Below are positions 1 through 6,983 of a stretch of DNA of 14,152 nucleotides, piece by piece (position 1 is the stretch's first letter; each line of letters begins with the position of its first letter). The DNA comes from Euryarchaeota archaeon UBA86. GTDB lineage: Archaea; Thermoplasmatota; Poseidoniia; Poseidoniales; Thalassarchaeaceae. Position numbers and translations under genes: made by a program. The stretch is from positions 1-14,152 of the forward strand of contig DAQX01000003.1 of the NCBI GenBank assembly GCA_002503055.1, written 5' to 3'. The notes beneath the pieces were generated by a model that made no database searches, was not told where the DNA came from, and was given only the letters and a program-made list of their open reading frames with translations.

Positions 1-190
1 CAACCAAAAATAATCCAATCAATAATCCGCCAATAATATTCATCTGGAAAATCTTAGGATATTCCTCTCTTGTCCCCCATGAAAATGTCTTACGGATCCA
101 TACTTTCTGATTGGCCAAGCAATTTGCCACATACAGAAGTATTGCAACGCCAATCGAAATTCGAATGTAATCAAGTGTAGTTAAGTCCAT
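1..190 (-). CDS. Small membrane protein, partial (C-terminus beyond left edge)
   Basis: Reading the minus strand from the ATG at 190-188, the frame stays open for 63 codons to the window edge, so only the N-terminus is present. The visible protein begins MDLTTLDYIRISIGVAILLY. A hydrophobic helix covers about residues 9-26, a charged polar loop rich in K, R and E covers about 30-48, and a second hydrophobic stretch (IIGGLLIGLFLV) runs to the edge. It therefore looks like an integral membrane protein with at least two helices. I recognise no family. No Shine-Dalgarno site precedes the ATG, which suggests leaderless translation or co-transcription with the lipoprotein gene 56 bases upstream on the same strand. 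That gap holds an AT-rich stretch (about 205-220) that could be a TATA-like element. The open frame and membrane pattern are seen; the rest is inference. Confidence 0.6.
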   Translation of the reverse strand, partial: MDLTTLDYIRISIGVAILLYVANCLANQKVWIRKTFSWGTREEYPKIFQMNIIGGLLIGLFLV

Positions 191-246
191 GGATGTAATT
201 ATGAGGGGCGATTAATGATACCTCCGTAAACCAGAGTATCCATAGA

Positions 247-1011
247 TTAGGGATTCGGCTCGGATTCAAGATGTTCGTAAGCGAGCGAAATTGACTGTTC
301 GACATCGATGTTATCTTGTCCTTCGTCGTAACTTATTCTCAATTCATGAACTTCGTATGTATTGTAGTGGAACGCTTCCCAATTGGCCTCACCCCCCTCT
401 TCAACAACCCCATTTCGTACCAAACAAGCTTCTCCTGCTTGGTCGTATAGTCGCCAAGTAATCTCCACTTCTCTCCCTCCACCGATGTTCTCAATCAGTT
501 CCGGATTCTCGACTGTAGAGTCGATGAAGATTGCAACTGGATGGGGGCCACCATGCTTTGGAATCGGATCAATCGACAAGCCACTAGGCTCGTGAGTTGA
601 TTGTTCTGACCACTCAATAATCAGATCAATTCGGATTGTTACAGCGACATTCTCTCGCCGGTTATTATCATCTATAGCATAAGCTACAATGTCGTAGATT
701 CCGTGTTTCGAGAACTCCACTATGACATTGGAGGATGTATCGGGGTCAACAGCAGCAGATTCTCTGTCTCCGGGGAAATCTATACCGAACTCGACTATTT
801 GATTATCAGATTCAGTCTTAGAGAAATCGAACTCCAAAGAGACATTGGTAGTTGAAACATGTTCGCCATCAACATACGACTCGACTACGGTTCCGTTTGT
901 CTGTTCGTAATTGACCACAAGAAAAACTCCTCCTCGTAAATCAGACAGGCACCCCGGAATTGCGCTTGACAACAGGATTGCTATCAGCAGAACGGAGACA
1001 ATCTGGCGCAC
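247..1011 (-). CDS. Predicted secreted lipoprotein with PKD/Ig-like domains
   Basis: Function unknown. The longest frame starts at a TTG at 1068, overlapping the pyrI stop by four bases. I prefer the GTG at 1011 because it gives a clean signal peptide, MRQIVSVLLIAILLSSAIPG followed by Cys21: a short basic n-region, a hydrophobic core and a lipobox-like IPG-C. The TTG start would add 19 polar residues in front of it. Neither start has a Shine-Dalgarno site. The mature protein is acidic and beta-rich. The middle shows the end of a PKD-like fold (VEFSKHGIYDIVAYAIDD, about residues 98-115), followed by a second Ig-like half to the C-terminus. The likely location is the outer face of the membrane, lipid-anchored. 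It is the third gene behind pyrB and pyrI, a place with no obvious functional reason for a surface protein. A shared transcript may be only convenience. The secretion call is fairly firm and the role is unknown. Confidence 0.75.
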   Translation of the reverse strand: MRQIVSVLLIAILLSSAIPGCLSDLRGGVFLVVNYEQTNGTVVESYVDGEHVSTTNVSLEFDFSKTESDNQIVEFGIDFPGDRESAAVDPDTSSNVIVEFSKHGIYDIVAYAIDDNNRRENVAVTIRIDLIIEWSEQSTHEPSGLSIDPIPKHGGPHPVAIFIDSTVENPELIENIGGGREVEITWRLYDQAGEACLVRNGVVEEGGEANWEAFHYNTYEVHELRISYDEGQDNIDVEQSISLAYEHLESEPNP

Positions 1012-1064
1012 GATTTGGTTATTCGACTGCCAAATATAAGAGGACTGGTCAGTTGATCCCCATC

Positions 1065-1532
1065 TCAAAGGATGTTATCGACTATCTCGTCCATGTCTTG
1101 CCCACGTCCACAGTAAGAGCAGCGAATCTCAAGTGGATCTTCATTCACCACTCTAAGCTTCTGAGGAAGAGGCTCTCTAGCATTCTGTGTGATGCAGTTC
1201 CAGAAAGAGCAGCGCGCGATGTTGACTAACTCGTCACCGAGTTCGGCATTGAGCTTCTCGGCCACACTGTAGTTTCTGATGATGGCTACACTTGCTGCAG
1301 GAGCGAGTAGTGCTAACCTATCCAACTCCTCTTGGCTGAGTTCACGGTCCTCAATCTTCAACACATCCTTACGACCTAGTTTAGCACTGGGTACATTCAT
1401 CACTAGAGAAATCGGATTGGAACGACCGATGTCAAGTCTGAGCATCTTCAGAACCTGAACCGCTCGTCCGGATGGAATGTGATCGACCACAGTTCCATTG
1501 CAAATCGCTGTTACGCGCCTCATCTCGCTCAT
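1065..1532 (-). CDS. pyrI: Aspartate carbamoyltransferase regulatory chain
   Basis: Regulatory subunit of ATCase. It binds nucleotide effectors and holds catalytic trimers together in the first committed step of pyrimidine synthesis. At 155 residues it is the usual length. The C-terminal zinc domain is intact: Cys108, Cys113, Cys138 and Cys141 have the family's C-x4-C...C-x2-C pattern (RCSFWNCI, then CSYC). The N-terminal allosteric domain keeps an Asp-His pair (DH at 17-18) and lysines (K55, K59, K93) in places that resemble the E. coli effector site. That comparison is from memory, not an alignment. The ATG at 1532 overlaps the pyrB stop by one base (TAATG), and a GGTGA Shine-Dalgarno lies four bases upstream (1537-1541), inside pyrB. 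A second ATG at codon 4 is a less likely start. The arrangement fits translational coupling that keeps the two chains in proportion. Confidence 0.97.
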   Translation of the reverse strand: MSEMRRVTAICNGTVVDHIPSGRAVQVLKMLRLDIGRSNPISLVMNVPSAKLGRKDVLKIEDRELSQEELDRLALLAPAASVAIIRNYSVAEKLNAELGDELVNIARCSFWNCITQNAREPLPQKLRVVNEDPLEIRCSYCGRGQDMDEIVDNIL

Positions 1533-2461
1533 TACTTCACCTTCTTTGGCACCTTGACACCCAGACAGTCACAAAGCAGAGCCATTCTGGCCACGACTCC
1601 GTTGAATGCCTGCCGGAAGTACCTGGCGTGATGTGTGGAGTCGACACTTGGGTGAATTTCTTCGACTCTTGGCAAAGGGTGCATGATGACCATCTCCTTC
1701 TTGGCTCCACTCAAATCACCTGCGCTCAGCGTGTAGATTCCAGCAACCTTGGCGTACTCATCCTCATCAGGAAATCTTTCCTTCTGGATTCTAGTCATGT
1801 AGATTACATCGGCATCGCCAATCGTCGCAGAGAAGTCCGAAGTCTCAGTCACCTCTGCTCCGTGATTCTTCAAGTCTGAAACAATCTCTCTGGGCATCAT
1901 TAGTGATTCCGGAGAAACTAGAGTCAAAGTTGCTCCAAAGCGCACCAGTGCGTGTGACAAACTGTGAACTGTTCTACCGTAGCGAAGATCCCCTACTAAT
2001 ACCACATTTAGGCCCTTTAGAGTTCCGTGCGCCTCTCTGATTGTGAACAAATCAAGAAGAGTCTGAGTCGGATGATTTCCAGCCCCGTCTCCTGCATTCA
2101 GTACTGGAATTTCTATCGCATCGGCGCTATATTGAGCAGCACCTTGTCTAGGATGCCTGATTACTGCAACATCGGCGTACCCATCAATCATCTGCATTGT
2201 ATCGTACAGCGTCTCGCCCTTGGAAACAGATGACCCGGTAGTACTGAAGTTGAGAACAGATCCTCCAAGCCTCTTCATCGCAGTCTCAAATGACATACGA
2301 GTCCTCGTCGAATTCTCAAAGAACATGTTTGCAAGTACCTTGCCTTCGAGCAGAGGCAGGTAAACATCGCCTTTTGCCACAGGAAGGAGACGCTCGGCGT
2401 TATCTAGGAGATTCTCAATCTCCTTGTTGCTCAAATCATCCATTGTGATGAGGTCGCCCAT
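1532..2461 (-). CDS. pyrB: Aspartate carbamoyltransferase catalytic chain
   Basis: Condenses carbamoyl phosphate with aspartate to give N-carbamoyl-aspartate, in the cytoplasm. At 309 residues it is full length. The carbamoyl-phosphate loop STRTR is at 51-55, with Ser80 and Lys81 (SSVSKGET) matching the mobile loop that reaches into the neighbouring active site. Arg102 is in IRHP, His130 in NHPTQTLLDL, Arg163 in GDLRYGRTVHS, and Arg224 and Gln226 in MTRIQKERF form the aspartate-binding part. HPLPR is at 261-265. All the residues I would expect of an active enzyme are present. The ATG at 2461 is supported by a GAGGAG Shine-Dalgarno (2467-2472) with a five-base spacer. pyrI follows with a one-base overlap. 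The gene is first in its operon and divergent from the sugar kinase gene. Confidence 0.98.
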   Translation of the reverse strand: MGDLITMDDLSNKEIENLLDNAERLLPVAKGDVYLPLLEGKVLANMFFENSTRTRMSFETAMKRLGGSVLNFSTTGSSVSKGETLYDTMQMIDGYADVAVIRHPRQGAAQYSADAIEIPVLNAGDGAGNHPTQTLLDLFTIREAHGTLKGLNVVLVGDLRYGRTVHSLSHALVRFGATLTLVSPESLMMPREIVSDLKNHGAEVTETSDFSATIGDADVIYMTRIQKERFPDEDEYAKVAGIYTLSAGDLSGAKKEMVIMHPLPRVEEIHPSVDSTHHARYFRQAFNGVVARMALLCDCLGVKVPKKVK

Positions 2462-2575
2462 CTCTTCTCCTCAGCGAAGCCGGGAGCGTACCGGTTATGT
2501 GCCTTACTATAGCCCTCTGGAGGCCTATGACACGATACCGTCGGCTTGATGTGGGGTAATTATCCCGCGCGACTG
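2462..2575. promoter_or_regulatory. Divergent promoter region between pyrB and the sugar kinase
   Basis: This 114-base gap holds the only upstream sequence for both the pyrBI operon (minus) and the sugar kinase cluster (plus). Seen: a GAGGAG Shine-Dalgarno for pyrB at 2467-2472, and a palindromic CTATAG hexamer at 2507-2512 inside TTACTATAGCC, which is TATA-like on both strands. The hexamer lies about 46-48 bases from the pyrB ATG, which would allow a short 5' leader containing the Shine-Dalgarno. On the plus side there is no clear Shine-Dalgarno before the ATG at 2576. No operator that I can identify. The promoter call is inference from position and composition. Confidence 0.45.
2467..2472 (-). 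promoter_or_regulatory. Shine-Dalgarno of pyrB
   Basis: The minus strand reads GAGGAG five bases before the pyrB ATG. It supports the start at 2461 and shows that pyrB is not leaderless. Confidence 0.7.
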
Positions 2576-3553
2576 ATGATAATCAGCCGGACACCAGTCC
2601 GAGTCTCGTTCTGCGGCGGCGGAACCGACATCGATTCGTTCTCGATGTCCGAGTCTGAAGGCGGCCGAGTAGTGTCCCTTGCTCTAGACAGACACATCCA
2701 CGTCACAGTCAATCGCCGCTTCGATGACATGGTCAGACTGTCCTACTCCAAGATGGAGTTAGTAGACGACTTCGAAAATCTTGAGCATGAGCTCGCAAGA
2801 GAGGCGATGAGGATGACCGGAGTAACTTCCGGCGTTGAGATTACCACCATCGCTGACATACCCTCTAGAGGAACCGGACTCGGATCCTCATCTGCAGTAA
2901 CGGTGGGCCTTCTGAACGCTCTGCACGCGTACGCGGGTCACGAAGCTTCGGCCGAACAACTCGCACAGGAGGCATGTGAAATTGAAATCGATATATTGGG
3001 TCAACCAATCGGTAGACAGGATCAGTACGCCGCTGCATACGGGGGAGTCAACTCCATTCGATTCGGTTCAGAAGGAGTCTCTGTAGACAGAATCAATGCT
3101 TCTGATGAGGCTATAGGACGATTCTCGAATGAATTTACACTAGTCTTCACAGGCATGTCCAGAAGTGCGTCAGAGGTTCTCAGTGAGGTCCCCGAAGACG
3201 AGTCTGACAAGATTACTCGTCTGCGAACCATTCGTGGACAAGCTGACCAGGCTTACGAAATGGTGGTCAATGGAGATATTTCAGGCCTAGGCTCACTGAT
3301 TGGTGAGGCATGGAATACAAAGAGAGGAATCTCTGCTAGTGTTTCGGGAGGAGACTTAGACGCTATGCATGATAGAATCATGGCAATGGGTGCCAGTGGT
3401 GCCAAACTACTTGGCGCTGGAGGAGGAGGTTTCTTCCTCGTTCATGGCAGTATCGGATTGCGCGAAAAACTCGCATCTTTGTGCGAACCTCACCGCCTTA
3501 TTCCACTTGATGTCGACTGGATAGGATCGGAGATAATCCACAAGGGTGATTGA
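2576..3553 (+). CDS. GHMP-family sugar kinase, HddA-like (heptose 7-phosphate kinase family)
   Basis: An ATP-dependent small-molecule kinase of the GHMP superfamily, in the COG2605/HddA branch whose named member phosphorylates D-glycero-D-manno-heptose 7-phosphate. I chose the ATG at 2576, giving 325 residues, because the protein then begins MIISRTPVRVSFCGGGTD, the way this family normally starts. The frame extends to a TTG at 2546 and an ATG at 2549, but those add ten unrelated residues. Motifs: the substrate-end RTPVR...GGGTD at 5-18, the phosphate-binding GTGLGSSSA at 99-107, the HddA-like GQPIGRQDQYAAAYGG at 142-157, and the C-terminal GASGAKLLGAGGGGFFL at 272-288. All are intact. The stop is directly followed by the ATG of the surface hydrolase. 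No other heptose or nucleotide-sugar genes are in view, so the true sugar is uncertain. Family call strong, substrate weak. Confidence 0.88.
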   Translation: MIISRTPVRVSFCGGGTDIDSFSMSESEGGRVVSLALDRHIHVTVNRRFDDMVRLSYSKMELVDDFENLEHELAREAMRMTGVTSGVEITTIADIPSRGTGLGSSSAVTVGLLNALHAYAGHEASAEQLAQEACEIEIDILGQPIGRQDQYAAAYGGVNSIRFGSEGVSVDRINASDEAIGRFSNEFTLVFTGMSRSASEVLSEVPEDESDKITRLRTIRGQADQAYEMVVNGDISGLGSLIGEAWNTKRGISASVSGGDLDAMHDRIMAMGASGAKLLGAGGGGFFLVHGSIGLREKLASLCEPHRLIPLDVDWIGSEIIHKGD

Positions 3554-6500
3554 ATGAAAGAATACTCTCGAGCAATCCTACTCTCTCTGGTGATGCTACT
3601 TTCCACAGTAGTAGTTCCTTCAGTTGCTGACGAACCCGGGCATTTGCCAAACGATCCATTTTCGCAGTTTGACTCTGATATCTCCGAATTGCTATCAGAT
3701 TGGGAAATCCCAGGTGCACAAGTAGCGGTGATGTACAACGGCTCACTAGTTTTCAACAAGGGATACGGCATTTCCTCTAATGGAACTGATGAGGACGGGA
3801 ATTATTGGTCCTCGGAGGTTACGACCAATTCGAAATTTAGGATTGCCAGTCTGTCCAAGGCTGTAACTGCCGCAGGCATCCTCACCTTAGTCCAAGACGG
3901 CACAATATCGCTGGACGACAAAATGGTAGACCTAGTGCCGCATTTACTTCCAACAGAGATTGAGGGGTGTGACTACCCTAATCACCCTACATCCTACTCC
4001 ATCAACGAAATCAATGTCTCTCTTCTTCTCAATCACCGCGCAGGTTTCAACCCAAGCGTTGATCCAACATACCGTCATTGGAACAGTTGGGTTGCTTCAT
4101 GGCAGAGCGATCCCTGCATAGACAAACAGTCCCTAATTGACGACTTCGATAATGGCAACCTAGCACCAATTCCCATGGAACGAATCCTCTCAGAAGCACT
4201 CAGGAGACCTCTGGAATACGAACCCGGCTCCCAATACCAATACTCGAATGTAGGATACCAGATTCTCGGTCAGATTATCGAGGCTAAGGCCGGGATGCAA
4301 TACGAGGATTACATCATCGATAATGTCCTATCTCCCATGGGTATAGAAAGTATGTCAATCGGTATGACAATGCCTGATCAGAGGGCTGAAAATGAGGTAT
4401 CATACTTCGATGAAGGTACTGGCCCGTGCCACTTTCCATCTGGGCAGGATGAGAATGGCAACCCTGTCTTCCCGATAGCACCTAAACCCGATTGTGGAGG
4501 TTTCGTGATTGAAGAGAAGGATGGAGGAGGAGGTTGGATTGCCACTGCATCAGACTATGCAAAATTCATTTCCAATATCGATGGGACAACTGACAACGGA
4601 GTCTTCGATAATCCGTTTGAATCTTTCATTGAGAATCCATATGATTCATGGGGATCATGGTATGGTAGTGGCGTTTTCATTCTCGGAGGAGATGTCGATG
4701 TTTGGCAACATTGGGGAGCATTTGCAGGTTCTTCGACAAACTTCAGAAGAGAGGTTACCGACTCTGGAGAGCCAGTAGTATTTGTGATGTTCACAAATAC
4801 TCGTCCAGGCGGAGATTGGCAGTCTATCAGGGAGTCAGTTATCTCCGAAGCGATGATGGCAGTTGACTATGAAAATACAATTCCATTAGATTCCGATGAG
4901 CAGGATTTCGAATGGCCAGAGCCTCTGCCACCTCAGGACGATGAAATATTAGGAGATTCAAAACTCACAATAACCAGCCCATTAAATCCATCCTCAAATA
5001 TCTCTGCCGAATGGTATGCGAATATCTCCATGAGAGAGGACTACGGAATCGACCTGTTACCGAACAGGGACTTGGGCGTCAGAGTTCAGATTGACCAGAA
5101 TCTTGGCAACGGAGATGGCAACTTGTCTCTGTCAGAGATTTCAGAATTCGTAGATATGATCATGGGCGCAAGGAATCTCTCAGATTCTGAAGAAATTGGC
5201 TGCTGCCTAATTGACTATAATTCATTGACACCAGTTCGTGACTTGGATATCATAGTCTATCCTCCGGCAGAAGGATCCGTATCCGACAGTAACGGAAGTT
5301 GGGGGTGGGTTGAGTCTGGCGAGCTTACAGGCACAACCGATTCACGCACCACTAGGATCCTCGATATCCCGAGATTTGGAGGCGCCATTGAGGAGATACC
5401 TCTCAGGGTAATTCTACCGAGTCCTTGGGAGTTCAGATACAGTGCTATGCAGAGTGTGGTGGAAGGATCTCCCAGCAATTTCACTGTGTTCCGACATCAA
5501 GCACCAGTAGCTTCCGACATACGAATTACTCTAGGCGAGAACTATCCGCCCAGCATAGTCGCTTCTAGACTGACTGGAAACTCATTCATCCCTCTCCACT
5601 CACCTACTCAGTATAATGGCGAGTGCATCGATAGCGCGTTGGACCAACCCTCTCAATGGTGGACCGTTCACAACAATGGAACCATGATGCTGAGTGTTGA
5701 TGGAGATAGCCTTGAGTTCACCGCTTCCGAACTCAATTTTAGTCACGGAGAGGTCGCCAGTGTAGTCATGCATTGCATGGACTCATTCTCCTCATCCAGC
5801 AACTGGAATGAGAATATTCTGATTGATGGCGAGAGTCCGATATGGGATGCATCATTCGAGATTCAAATCGATGGCGAAACAATCGAGATAGATAGCAGCA
5901 AGCCAATTATCGAAGTCCCCTCAGGTAGTGAGTTCTATTTCCGATTCAACGCCTACGACTCTGGCTCCCTCCCCGTGGAGATTGAAGTAACTTCGGACAA
6001 GTCTGAGAACTGGAGGCACTCTTCCTTTGATCAACTAGAATTCATGGATCGATTTTTCCAAGGAGACCAAGTCAATGGTATGCACCTAAACTTGACCGAG
6101 CGCCATGAAGCCAAGATTCCTAGTGAGTACAGCATCTCTCTGAGAGTCACAGATGACGCCTCAAATACGGTGACTAATGATTGGAACATCATCGTAACCG
6201 ATTCCTCCGGCCCGACAATTATACCGGAGATTTTCGCTAATGATACTCCGATTTCTCCAGGCTCACCTGCTAGGGCAGGAGATATCATCATGCTATCATT
6301 GACTCAGTCCTTTGATGACCTAGACGCAATTGATGATGTTATTTGGGAGATTAGAATGAATGATCAAGTTCTAGCAGAACAGGCCATTTGGAGAGATGCC
6401 GAAAAGACCATTCTTCCAATAACCGAGGCTGGAACATACATTCTGCATGTGATTGCCATTGACTCGGAGGAGAATATGGAGCAGATTACATGGGGCCTAG

Positions 6501-6931
6501 CGGTTTCTCCCAGATTGGGAGTTAGTATATCGTTGTTGGAAACTGTGATTATCGGAGATCTCGTTGAGGGGGAGACAATCAATATCATTGTCACAATGGA
6601 AAACTCTGGAGGAGATATTGGATCTGGTGTACTATGTTCAGGAAACACTTGCTCAGAAGAGGTGCTGGTCGCAGCGGCCAACTCAGGCGGAACCGGTTTA
6701 TTCTCTGCAGAGTTGCATCTCGAACTTAACAGCAGCAACAAATTCGACTTGAGGTTTGACTGGACTAGTGATCAAGCTGAGAGCAATGGGACCTTGGTCA
6801 TCGAACATGATTACATCGTACAACCTGCATGGCAGATGCCATTGCAGGTTCTTCTGGCCGTTGTCGTATTGTTGGCACTTCTCGCATTCATAGCCCACCG
6901 TACTTGGGGTCCCGAGTCAATGAGGCCTTAG
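3554..6931 (+). CDS. Membrane-anchored serine hydrolase (beta-lactamase/S12 fold) with Ig-like modules
   Basis: A large exported hydrolase of the class C beta-lactamase / DD-peptidase / esterase superfamily. An N-terminal signal peptide (about 1-25, ending SVA before DEPG) is followed by the catalytic domain at about 35-440. That domain has nucleophile motif S99-L-S-K102, Y230-S-N232, and HWG at 387-389 in the place of the KTG triad. From about 470 the protein is a chain of beta modules: an EF-hand-like loop at 514-528, Ig-like segments, a PKD-like domain at about 886-985 and a CARDB-like domain at about 990-1085. A transmembrane helix at about 1096-1114 ends in a short basic tail, so the catalytic part should face outside. 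Ten cysteines could form disulfides. The ATG follows the kinase stop directly, with GGTGAT at 3545-3550 as Shine-Dalgarno. The substrate is unknown: D-amino-acid peptides, esters or bacterial wall fragments are possible. Confidence 0.9.
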   Translation: MKEYSRAILLSLVMLLSTVVVPSVADEPGHLPNDPFSQFDSDISELLSDWEIPGAQVAVMYNGSLVFNKGYGISSNGTDEDGNYWSSEVTTNSKFRIASLSKAVTAAGILTLVQDGTISLDDKMVDLVPHLLPTEIEGCDYPNHPTSYSINEINVSLLLNHRAGFNPSVDPTYRHWNSWVASWQSDPCIDKQSLIDDFDNGNLAPIPMERILSEALRRPLEYEPGSQYQYSNVGYQILGQIIEAKAGMQYEDYIIDNVLSPMGIESMSIGMTMPDQRAENEVSYFDEGTGPCHFPSGQDENGNPVFPIAPKPDCGGFVIEEKDGGGGWIATASDYAKFISNIDGTTDNGVFDNPFESFIENPYDSWGSWYGSGVFILGGDVDVWQHWGAFAGSSTNFRREVTDSGEPVVFVMFTNTRPGGDWQSIRESVISEAMMAVDYENTIPLDSDEQDFEWPEPLPPQDDEILGDSKLTITSPLNPSSNISAEWYANISMREDYGIDLLPNRDLGVRVQIDQNLGNGDGNLSLSEISEFVDMIMGARNLSDSEEIGCCLIDYNSLTPVRDLDIIVYPPAEGSVSDSNGSWGWVESGELTGTTDSRTTRILDIPRFGGAIEEIPLRVILPSPWEFRYSAMQSVVEGSPSNFTVFRHQAPVASDIRITLGENYPPSIVASRLTGNSFIPLHSPTQYNGECIDSALDQPSQWWTVHNNGTMMLSVDGDSLEFTASELNFSHGEVASVVMHCMDSFSSSSNWNENILIDGESPIWDASFEIQIDGETIEIDSSKPIIEVPSGSEFYFRFNAYDSGSLPVEIEVTSDKSENWRHSSFDQLEFMDRFFQGDQVNGMHLNLTERHEAKIPSEYSISLRVTDDASNTVTNDWNIIVTDSSGPTIIPEIFANDTPISPGSPARAGDIIMLSLTQSFDDLDAIDDVIWEIRMNDQVLAEQAIWRDAEKTILPITEAGTYILHVIAIDSEENMEQITWGLAVSPRLGVSISLLETVIIGDLVEGETINIIVTMENSGGDIGSGVLCSGNTCSEEVLVAAANSGGTGLFSAELHLELNSSNKFDLRFDWTSDQAESNGTLVIEHDYIVQPAWQMPLQVLLAVVVLLALLAFIAHRTWGPESMRP
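5093..5137 (+). other. EF-hand-like calcium loop with a three-residue insertion
   Basis: Residues 514-528 of the serine hydrolase read DQNLGNGDGNLSLSE. Leaving out LGN gives a regular 12-residue EF-hand loop with D1, N3, D5, G6, L8, S9 and E12, followed by a plausible exit helix (ISEFVDMIM). Calcium binding is inference from this pattern. Confidence 0.4.
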
Positions 6932-6983
6932 GTCTGAACAATTCTCCGCACAACTCTTGACCGATGACTGTTGGTGAAACTCC

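Noticed and set aside
1472..1879. Plus-strand open frame of 135 codons
   Set aside because: It lies opposite the start of pyrI and the 3' half of pyrB, both with full motifs. Its translation has no coherent domain.
2513..2525. CCTCTGGAGG-like inverted repeat in the pyrB upstream region, considered as an operator
   Set aside because: Four base pairs around a two-base centre; likely chance, with no second copy in the window.
2546..2575. N-terminal extension of the sugar kinase from TTG 2546 or ATG 2549
   Set aside because: The family begins at MIISR; the extra residues look like untranslated upstream sequence. Not fully excluded.
6364..6741. Minus-strand open frame of 125 codons
   Set aside because: Antisense to the PKD/CARDB part of the surface hydrolase. 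The Ser/Pro/Thr-rich translation is typical of a shadow frame.
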